Source: CAIKXD01 sp035439485
GTDB taxonomy: Bacteria; Bacteroidota; Bacteroidia; UBA4408
Direction: 5' to 3'
Assembly: GCA_035439485.1 (NCBI GenBank)
Contig: DAORKI010000002.1
Location: 1-64,000 of the forward strand
DNA: 64,000 bases
Part shown: positions 45,212-51,909 of the stretch, in pieces
Layout: each line of letters begins with the position of its first letter
Numbering within the stretch: the first letter of the stretch is position 1
Made by a program: the position numbers and the translations under genes
Notes under the pieces: model-generated
What the model was told of the DNA's origin: nothing
Seen by the model: only the letters and a program-made list of their open reading frames with translations
Database searches by the model: none

Positions 45212-45635
45212 TTACTACTCCATTAAATCCAACTTTAATGGCTTCAATCAGCGTAGTTATATGTATATCTTTTAAAGATTTAAATTTTATACAATAACCT
45301 GTTACACTTGCTTTTCCTATCTTTTTTCCAAAGTTTTCAGAAAGAAACTTTTTATCTTCAATACCAAAAATATAAATTGATATGCCACTCGTGTTGGCAC
45401 TCATGCCAATTTGATAAAATTCCTTGGTTTTACCATCCTTGTATTTTATCTGATACGCGCCATAACCAATATTGGGATTTGAAACTACTTTATTTTCACT
45501 ATTTTTTCCATCTAAAAACCACAATTTACATAAAGGATTTATTCCAATTATGGTATCGTGCAATATTTTCATATTATCTCTTTTTGCAGTGTCTTGCTGA
45601 CTAATATACGTTGAAATTTGAGCATTAATGTCCAT
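45195..45635 (-). CDS. DUF1801-domain protein
   Basis: A 146-residue small globular protein. The pattern is IDAQISTYIS-like N-terminus, then RDNMKILHDTIIGINPLCKLWFLDGK, PNIGYGAYQIKYKDGKTKEFYQIG and GISIYIFGIED, and ending with IHITTLIEAIKVGF. The overall arrangement is the DUF1801 (YdhG-like) fold, which has no settled function. No signal peptide. It overlaps the tail of the upstream convergent gene by 17 bp. Confidence 0.8.
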   Translation of the reverse strand: MDINAQISTYISQQDTAKRDNMKILHDTIIGINPLCKLWFLDGKNSENKVVSNPNIGYGAYQIKYKDGKTKEFYQIGMSANTSGISIYIFGIEDKKFLSENFGKKIGKASVTGYCIKFKSLKDIHITTLIEAIKVGFNGVVTIGKK

Positions 45636-45824
45636 AAACTATTTTTATTATGATTTTGTTGAAATTGCCTCCAACTTGTAATTTTTGAGCAATTTAAAAC
45701 CAAATTCCAAAGCATTTAAATTTTTCAATTGGAGTAATTTTTGATAAATTTACTCTAAATTTTTTTTGTGGTAAAAACATACTCTAAAAATAATTGTTCA
45801 GTTAAAACATAAAAAACAAAATTA

Positions 45825-46802
45825 ATGGAACGTAAAGACTTTATTAAAAAAGGCATTGGAGGAAGCTTATTAATGATGATTGCTAGTAGTTTTAATAATA
45901 CAATCAAAGCTGCCAAAAACTTTGCTAATAGCAAATATAGAGGAGTTGAAGGTGTGTACTCTCCCGCTAATACTCATATGGTTGGCAATGGTTTTAAAGT
46001 AATGAACTTTTTTCCCAATGGAAAAGGATTTGAGGAAAGGATGAGTCCTTTTTTTCTGCTTGATTTTAATGCTGAAGTTAATTTTCCTCCATCACAAATT
46101 TCACAAGGAGTGGGCGTGCATCCACATAGAGGAATTGAAACCATTACTTTTGCCTATAAAGGAGGCGTAGAACACCACGATAGTAAGGGAAATCACGGAA
46201 TAATCAATCCTGGCGATGTACAATGGATGACAGCAGGTTCGGGTGTTTTGCATAAAGAGTATCATGAACAAACAACAAATCGCAAAGGTGGTGCATTTGA
46301 AATGGTTCAATTGTGGATTAATTTGCCTAAAAAACACAAAATGGTTCCTGCAAAATATCAAAGTATAATGCATCATACTAAACCAAATTTTAAACTTCCC
46401 AATAATATGGGTGCCATCCATGTTATTGCTGGTGAATATCGCGGTGTTAAAGGCATTGCTAGTACATACTCTCCTGTGCACATGTATGACATTCACTTAA
46501 ATGAAAATGCCGATTTCTCCTTTAGCCTACCATCTAATTACAACTCTGGTATTTTAGTAATTGATGGCGGTATCATCATCAACAATCAAACTGTGGCAGA
46601 AAATCATTATGCACAATTAAAAAATGAAGCAGGCGAAATACATATTAAAGCAACTAAAAAATCAATTTTACTTGTGCTAAGTGGTGAACCGCTCAATGAG
46701 CCTTATGTTAATTATGGTCCATTTGTGATGAATACCGAAGAAGAAATTAAACAAGCAATAGATGACTACAATAAAGGCAAGTTTGGCTTTTTAAAAGACT
46801 AG
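45825..46802 (+). CDS. Pirin-family protein with an export-like N-terminal leader
   Basis: A 325-residue bicupin. The N-terminal cupin carries the pirin metal ligands: H99 and H101 in GVHPHRGIETIT, then H143 and E145 in GSGVLHKEYHEQ, the same spacing as human pirin His56/His58/His101/Glu103 within one residue. The C-terminal cupin (about 215-300) lacks an evident metal site. The first 30 residues are unusual for a pirin: MERKDFIKKGIGGSLLMMIASS resembles a Tat signal with R-K in place of R-R (RKDFIKK). The real substrate is unknown; some relatives are quercetinases. A 16-bp palindrome AAAAGACTAGTCTTTT (46793-46808) spans the stop codon and may be a weak terminator. Confidence 0.9.
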   Translation: MERKDFIKKGIGGSLLMMIASSFNNTIKAAKNFANSKYRGVEGVYSPANTHMVGNGFKVMNFFPNGKGFEERMSPFFLLDFNAEVNFPPSQISQGVGVHPHRGIETITFAYKGGVEHHDSKGNHGIINPGDVQWMTAGSGVLHKEYHEQTTNRKGGAFEMVQLWINLPKKHKMVPAKYQSIMHHTKPNFKLPNNMGAIHVIAGEYRGVKGIASTYSPVHMYDIHLNENADFSFSLPSNYNSGILVIDGGIIINNQTVAENHYAQLKNEAGEIHIKATKKSILLVLSGEPLNEPYVNYGPFVMNTEEEIKQAIDDYNKGKFGFLKD

Positions 46803-46905
46803 TCTTTTATTGACCATAAATCACAGTGATATATTTAGTAATTTAATTCTGAAACAACACATTGGATTTAGTTATAGCCATTGATTTTAATTGTTAGGTA
46901 ATGCC

Positions 46906-46935
46906 TTGTTATGTAAACATAGTTTGTTAGTTTTG
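46906..46935 (+). promoter_or_regulatory. Acyltransferase-rarA promoter
   Basis: TTG (46906-46908), a 19-bp spacer and TAGTTTTG (46928-46935) fit the consensus. Only five bases separate the -7 box from the ATG at 46941, so the transcript may start at or very near the initiation codon. Confidence 0.65.
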
Positions 46936-46940
46936 CAGGC

Positions 46941-47837
46941 ATGTTGGTATTAAACTATATACTTTATTATTTAATTATTTTGCCTCTTTCCTACATGCCT
47001 ATGTTTATTTTACATGGTGTGGCCGACTTTTTTTTTATCCTGCTTTACTATGTATTTCCTTATCGCAAAAAAGTGGTGATAAGCAACTTAAAAAATGCTT
47101 TTCCCGAAAAAAATGATCAAGAAATAAAAATTATTGCAAGAAAATTTTACCGCCATTTTTGTAACATTATGGTCGAAAGTATTAAAGCGTTTACTATAAG
47201 TAACGAAAAACTTTTGTCCTATTTTAAAATTACAAATACCGAAATGTTGGAAAAGTATTATGCCCAAAATAAAAGTGTTATATTAGTCACTGGGCATTAC
47301 GGAAATTGGGAATGGGCTGCTCTTACTCTAGCCTTGCAAAGTAAATATCAAGCTTCGGGCATATATCAACCCATTAGCAACAAATTTTTTGATCATATTA
47401 TGCAAAAGACCAGAAGCAAAAATGGGCTTATATTAATCCCTCCAAAAGAAACTGCAGAATATTTTTTTAAGTTAAAAGATAAATTAGTAGCCTACGGATT
47501 TATTGCTGATCAATCGCCCTCTAATCCAGATAAAGGTTATTGGTTAACTTTTTTAAACCAACCTACATGTGTGTTGGTAGGTGCCGAAAAGTATGCCAAA
47601 TTGCATAATTGTGTGGTATTATTTGGTAAAATTCAAATGCCAAAAAGAGGACATTATACATTAACTTATGTTCCTGTGAGTGATGACCCAATAAATACAA
47701 AGGAAGGAGAAATTACCTCAACTCATACCAAAATATTGGAAGGCATCATAAAGGAAAGACCAGAACTTTGGTTATGGACACACCGTAGATGGAAACATAA
47801 ACCAAAAAAAATTAATTCTGATAATTCAGCTCAATGA
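46941..47837 (+). CDS. LpxL/HtrB-like lipid A biosynthesis acyltransferase
   Basis: A 298-residue membrane-anchored acyltransferase of the LpxL/LpxM family. The catalytic H-x4-E motif reads H119-Y-G-N-W-E124 in LVTGHYGNWEWAAL. Other family features are the N-terminal membrane segment (residues 3-40), VVISNLKNAFPEKNDQE and a C-terminal WLWTHRRWKH. It adds a secondary acyl chain to Kdo-lipid A; which position cannot be told. The gene overlaps rarA by 4 bp, so the two are translationally coupled. The other LPS genes lie elsewhere in the window. Confidence 0.9.
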   Translation: MLVLNYILYYLIILPLSYMPMFILHGVADFFFILLYYVFPYRKKVVISNLKNAFPEKNDQEIKIIARKFYRHFCNIMVESIKAFTISNEKLLSYFKITNTEMLEKYYAQNKSVILVTGHYGNWEWAALTLALQSKYQASGIYQPISNKFFDHIMQKTRSKNGLILIPPKETAEYFFKLKDKLVAYGFIADQSPSNPDKGYWLTFLNQPTCVLVGAEKYAKLHNCVVLFGKIQMPKRGHYTLTYVPVSDDPINTKEGEITSTHTKILEGIIKERPELWLWTHRRWKHKPKKINSDNSAQ

Positions 47838-49114
47838 GTAAATCCACTATTCCATTAGCTGAATATTTAAGACCCAAAACACTCGCTGAATATGTTGGTC
47901 AAAAACATTTAGTGGGTGAAGGCGCTATTTTACGCAATGCAGTTGAAGGTGGATTAATGCACTCTATGATTTTATGGGGGCCACCAGGTGTTGGAAAAAC
48001 TACCTTGGCAGGGCTATTTGCTAAAACTCAAGAAAGAGATTTCTTTGCCTTAAGTGCTATAAATAGCGGAGTTAAAGATGTGAGGGATGTTATTGAAAAG
48101 GCTCAAAATCAATTAAACTTTTCTGGCAAAAGCCCTATTTTATTTATTGATGAAATTCACCGATTTAGTAAATCGCAGCAAGATTCTCTGCTAAATGCGG
48201 TGGAGAAAGGAATTGTAACTTTAATTGGAGCAACTACCGAAAATCCATCATTTGAAGTTATTTCTCCTTTGCTCTCACGTTGCCAATTATATGTTTTAAA
48301 ACATCTCAGCAAAGATGAATTAATTTCATTACTTCAACAAGCAGTTAATTCAAGCTATTTTCATGATAAAAAAATTACATTGAATGAAACAGATGCCCTA
48401 TTGAGTATTTCAGGCGGTGATGCACGTAAATTATTAGGTGCTTTAGAAATTGTTGTAAATAGTGTTTTGGAAAATGAAATTGTAATTAGTAATGAACTTG
48501 TTAAAAGTAAAATTCAACAACGAATTTTAGTCTATGATAAACAAGGTGAAAATCATTATGATATTATTTCAGCTTTTATAAAATCGATGCGTGGAAGCGA
48601 TCCCAATGCTTCAGTTTATTGGCTTGCGAGGATGATTGAAGCTGGCGAAGACTTACTATTTATAGCCAGAAGAATGGTAATTTTAGCTTCTGAAGATATT
48701 GGAAATGCTAATCCAACAGCACTTATTATGGCGGTGAATTGCTTTGAAGCTGTAAATAAAATTGGTTACCCCGAAAGTAGAATAATCCTATCGCAAACTG
48801 CAGTGTATTTAGCCAGTAGTCCCAAAAGTAATGCCAGCTATTTAGCTATTGATGATGCCATTGCTTTAGTTAAAGCCACAGGAAACCTGCCTGTGCCCTT
48901 GCATTTACGTAATGCCCCAACTAAATTAATGAAGGACTTGGACTATGGAAAAGACTATGATTATGCACACCAACATCCAAACAATTTCGTAAATTTAGAA
49001 TTCTTACCCGATGCTATCATTGGAAGAAAGTTTTTTGAACCAGGTCAAAATGCTAGAGAAAATGAATTACGTGCCTATCTTAAACGCTGTTGGGGCGAAA
49101 AGTATCAATATTGA
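47834..49114 (+). CDS. rarA: Replication-associated recombination protein A (MgsA/WRNIP1 family AAA+ ATPase)
   Basis: A 426-residue AAA+ ATPase. Motifs: RPKTLAEYVGQKHLVGEG, Walker A GPPGVGKT (residues 49-56), Walker B ILFIDEIHRF, sensor 1 LIGATTENPSFEVISPLLSRC, and sensor 2 GGDARKLL. The C-terminal part shows the RarA-specific SMRGSDPNASVYWLARMIEAGED and RRMVILASEDIGNANP. It acts at stalled replication forks. Translation is coupled to the upstream acyltransferase by a 4-bp overlap. Confidence 0.96.
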   Translation: MSKSTIPLAEYLRPKTLAEYVGQKHLVGEGAILRNAVEGGLMHSMILWGPPGVGKTTLAGLFAKTQERDFFALSAINSGVKDVRDVIEKAQNQLNFSGKSPILFIDEIHRFSKSQQDSLLNAVEKGIVTLIGATTENPSFEVISPLLSRCQLYVLKHLSKDELISLLQQAVNSSYFHDKKITLNETDALLSISGGDARKLLGALEIVVNSVLENEIVISNELVKSKIQQRILVYDKQGENHYDIISAFIKSMRGSDPNASVYWLARMIEAGEDLLFIARRMVILASEDIGNANPTALIMAVNCFEAVNKIGYPESRIILSQTAVYLASSPKSNASYLAIDDAIALVKATGNLPVPLHLRNAPTKLMKDLDYGKDYDYAHQHPNNFVNLEFLPDAIIGRKFFEPGQNARENELRAYLKRCWGEKYQY

Positions 49115-49265
49115 AGCTCAATTTTTAAAATCCTATCTAAAATATTTTGTCATAAATATCTGACAATCAAATTGATAATTTTAACACCTGATAAAAATCA
49201 TATTATTGCAACTCATTGGTTTTCAATTAACTATTAAACTCTTTTAGTATATCATGATTTTTTTC

Positions 49266-49295
49266 TTTGATTTTTTTTATTTGCGCTTACATTTG
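49266..49295 (+). promoter_or_regulatory. Promoter of the LuxR-type regulator
   Basis: TTTG (49266-49269), an 18-bp spacer and TACATTTG (49288-49295) match the consensus well. It also supports the start at 49315, not an upstream frame from 49267. Confidence 0.75.
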
Positions 49296-49314
49296 TAGTC
49301 AAATATTATTTAGA

Positions 49315-49995
49315 ATGAATTTAATTAACGTTGTTGTTGCCAATGGAAATTACCTGGTAGGTGCTGCTCTAACTCAGTTAATTGAGCAATTACCTGAATT
49401 TAATTTAGTGGCTTGGGTAGAAAACCAAGAATTATTATTCGAAAAATTAAAAATCAATCAAGTTGACCTTTTGGTGATAGATTTTACCTCCGAAGGATTC
49501 GAATGCAATAGCATACAGTGGGCAAAGAGAAATTTTCAAAAAATAGAAGTATTAGCCATTACTGCTATGCCACAAAAAGAGGTCATTTTAAGTTCCTTTA
49601 AAGCTGGAGCGCATAGTTATATTTTAAATGATTGTGGCAGAGAAGAAATTATTGAAGCCTTATTAAAGACAGCAGCCGGCAAAGATTTCTTATGCGGTAA
49701 AGTACTTCATCAGTTACAAATTGGAGAGTGCAGTAATATGTCACCTGCCAATGAAGTAAGTTGCGAAGGTATTACATTAACTGAGAGAGAATTAGATATA
49801 GTAAAATTAATTGCCGAAGGTAATTCAAATAAACAAATAGCTGAGATATTGTGTTTGAGTACACACACCATTAACACACATCGTAAAAATATGATGAGTA
49901 AATTAGGAGTGAACAACACCGCAGGTTTAGTGATGTATGCCGTTAAAGAAAATTTATTAGGCCCAAATAAGTTCCTTTTTTCGAGTTTGAATTAA
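49315..49995 (+). CDS. LuxR/NarL-type response regulator with a degenerate receiver
   Basis: A 226-residue protein. Residues 1-120 align with the receiver domain and 155-215 with the LuxR helix-turn-helix (LTERELDIVKLIAEGNSNKQ, STHTINTHRKNMMSKLGV). In the receiver the acidic pair that binds Mg2+ (A-D-D in NarL) is A9-N10-G11, and the conserved Lys of YLLKD is N105 in SYILNDC. The phosphoacceptor Asp is retained as D56 and the Thr as T83. Phosphorylation in the usual way is therefore doubtful. There is no sensor kinase gene next to it. It ends against a convergent gene and uses a terminator lying inside that gene. Confidence 0.88.
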   Translation: MNLINVVVANGNYLVGAALTQLIEQLPEFNLVAWVENQELLFEKLKINQVDLLVIDFTSEGFECNSIQWAKRNFQKIEVLAITAMPQKEVILSSFKAGAHSYILNDCGREEIIEALLKTAAGKDFLCGKVLHQLQIGECSNMSPANEVSCEGITLTERELDIVKLIAEGNSNKQIAEILCLSTHTINTHRKNMMSKLGVNNTAGLVMYAVKENLLGPNKFLFSSLN

Positions 49996-50387
49996 TCAAA
50001 AAACTCAAAAAAGAACATCACAGCAGCTTGTTCTTTTTTAACCCCTTGTGCAGAGCCTATTATACTGCCGGCTTTGCGTACATCACCATTACTTTCTATT
50101 TTTCCTACTATGCTTCCATTTAAGCGCACATCACCGTTGCTTTCTACCTTTCCTACAATAGAGCCATTTTTTCGAATATCGCCATTACTTTCAATTTTTC
50201 CTTTGATACTGCCGTTTACACGAATATCACCATTAGATTCAAATTTGCCCTTTATACTTCCATTGATGCGCACATCGCCATTTGACTCCACTTTTCCATA
50301 AATGGAACCATTTTTACGCAAATCTTGGGCTACAGAATTTGCAAAAATAAATAGAGTAAATAATAAAGTAAAAGTTATTTGTTTCAT
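49992..50387 (-). CDS. Secreted protein built from 16-residue Gly/Asn repeats
   Basis: A 131-residue protein with a signal peptide (MKQITFTLLFTLFIFANSVAQ). From residue 24 to 103 it consists of five 16-residue repeats with the consensus RxNGSIxGKxESNGDV (DNA 50079-50318, each 48 bp), followed by a partial repeat RKAGSIIG. A short tail AAVMFFFEFFD is hydrophobic. Regular 16-residue Gly/Ser/Asn repeats with alternating I/V suggest a right-handed beta-solenoid, as in bactofilins, but this one is secreted and small. It follows the FadL-like gene by 14 bp. The function is unknown. Confidence 0.8.
   Translation of the reverse strand: MKQITFTLLFTLFIFANSVAQDLRKNGSIYGKVESNGDVRINGSIKGKFESNGDIRVNGSIKGKIESNGDIRKNGSIVGKVESNGDVRLNGSIVGKIESNGDVRKAGSIIGSAQGVKKEQAAVMFFFEFFD
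50007..50039 (+). terminator. Terminator for the LuxR-type gene located within a convergent coding sequence
   Basis: AAAAAAGAACA (50007-50017) pairs perfectly with TGTTCTTTTTT (50029-50039), with an 11-nt loop. It is 12 bp past the stop at 49995. On the opposite strand the same bases encode the Lys-Lys-Glu-Gln to Phe-Phe-Phe segment near the end of the 16-residue-repeat protein, and the symmetry would allow termination in both directions. Confidence 0.8.
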
Positions 50388-50401
50388 GACTTTGAATGTT
50401 T

Positions 50402-51865
50402 TTAAAACTTCACCCCTAAAGTAGCTACCACATTACCACTAGTTAATTTGTTTTGTGATGCATTGGGATTAAATGTACTGTTGTATAAATAGTACTTTTC
50501 GTTATACATACTTCTTACATACGAAATATCCGCAAAAAATCCATCTTGCCTATAACCAAATCCTCCAGTGAAAAACTGTTGATCACTCATTAACGATTTA
50601 TCTTTGAAAGGGCTTGCATATAATGCGTAACCAAATCTTATGCTAAATGGATCCAATTTTATCTCAGAACCTACTCTAATATTTCCAACAGCTTGGTACT
50701 TATCCCTAATGGTATTATTTTGGTCTATAAAACTGTATCCTACAGCTCTAAAGCGTGCTTCCCTATAATCAACATATTCATAATCGGCACTTAATAGTCC
50801 ATACTTGCCAAAAATAAATGCCAATGAACCTATAGCTCTAAATGGAGTATTAAATCTATAATCATAATTCCCTTTATCACCCCCACCATTAGCATCGGTT
50901 CCAGCATTGATGGTTGTACCATCATTAAATGAGGTTGACATTCCAGTACTGTAACTATCATGCATGTTAAAGAAAGTCGGAGAATGAAATGCGCCTCCAA
51001 TTCTAACAAAAGGCACTGGCATGTATATTAGTCCCAACTTTACATTCATTCCGTTTCCATCTGTATTCAAATAATTGTTTACGGTAAAACCTTTAAGGTC
51101 GAAAGTGTCATTTACTGGACTCTCACTGTAATTGCTTTCTTCCCAATATCTTATTTTTTGAAAACCCATAGTTCCACCAATAAACAATTTGTTGTTGTAA
51201 TTTCCACCAAAAGAAATCACTGTTTCGCCCATTCCACCTCTTTTTTCAATTGTTTTACGTTGTGTTTTATTAATATTTGATGGCATTGAGCTAAAATATT
51301 CACCATTTAAAGTGTCAATCAAATAAGTGCTCCAAGCCATATCAGTACCAAAGGCTGGTAGATTAGAAGGATCAAGTGCTTTGGCTTCCGACAAGTAAAC
51401 ATCCGTTAAACTGCTACTTTCATTATTTCCTTGTATTACTGCACGATTATTAAAATTTGATAACCTATTGTATCCGAAAGCCATTCCAACACCCTTCCAT
51501 TTGTTGCTTTTTGAGTCTTTTGTACCGGCAAGGACCACCCCAAAATTAGAAACACTAAATTGATACCTATCATCCTTATATCCTTCTCCTAAATAATTTG
51601 TTGAAGTTGCTGCACCACCTAATGCAGGGCTAAATGTAAATTCGGATTTACGATAAATACCTATACCTGCAGGGTTAATACTTAAAGATGAAAAATCGGA
51701 ACCTAAAGCGCCAAATGCGCCTCCCATTGCCGTGCTCCTGGCTGTTCCACCAAACTTTGTGTTGGAGTACCTTAAAGCATCATCTTCATTTTGTGCTTGT
51801 ACATTTATAGAAATTGTAAAAAGAAATATACCAAAACAATATTTTACTCGAGCGATAGTTTTCAT
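50402..51865 (-). CDS. FadL/OmpP1-like outer membrane transport protein
   Basis: A 487-residue beta-barrel. The signal peptide ends near INVQAQ (residue 24). The N-terminal hatch region is conserved: ALRYSNTKFGGTARSTAMGGAFGALG and SLSINPAGIGIYRKSEF (the N-P-A-G motif of FadL). The rest alternates hydrophobic and polar residues as barrel strands and ends in VVATLGVKF with the C-terminal aromatic Phe. FadL-like proteins import hydrophobic compounds across the outer membrane. It is 14 bp upstream of the 16-residue-repeat gene and 44 bp after the 633-residue repeat lipoprotein, so the three may share a transcript. Confidence 0.9.
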   Translation of the reverse strand: MKTIARVKYCFGIFLFTISINVQAQNEDDALRYSNTKFGGTARSTAMGGAFGALGSDFSSLSINPAGIGIYRKSEFTFSPALGGAATSTNYLGEGYKDDRYQFSVSNFGVVLAGTKDSKSNKWKGVGMAFGYNRLSNFNNRAVIQGNNESSSLTDVYLSEAKALDPSNLPAFGTDMAWSTYLIDTLNGEYFSSMPSNINKTQRKTIEKRGGMGETVISFGGNYNNKLFIGGTMGFQKIRYWEESNYSESPVNDTFDLKGFTVNNYLNTDGNGMNVKLGLIYMPVPFVRIGGAFHSPTFFNMHDSYSTGMSTSFNDGTTINAGTDANGGGDKGNYDYRFNTPFRAIGSLAFIFGKYGLLSADYEYVDYREARFRAVGYSFIDQNNTIRDKYQAVGNIRVGSEIKLDPFSIRFGYALYASPFKDKSLMSDQQFFTGGFGYRQDGFFADISYVRSMYNEKYYLYNSTFNPNASQNKLTSGNVVATLGVKF

Positions 51866-51909
51866 TTGATTTGTTTTAATTTAATAAAAGATATATCAAA
51901 AAAGGTACT

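Noticed and set aside
50079..50318. A second set of 48-bp repeats
   Set aside because: Again in-frame coding repeats within the small secreted protein, with no spacers.
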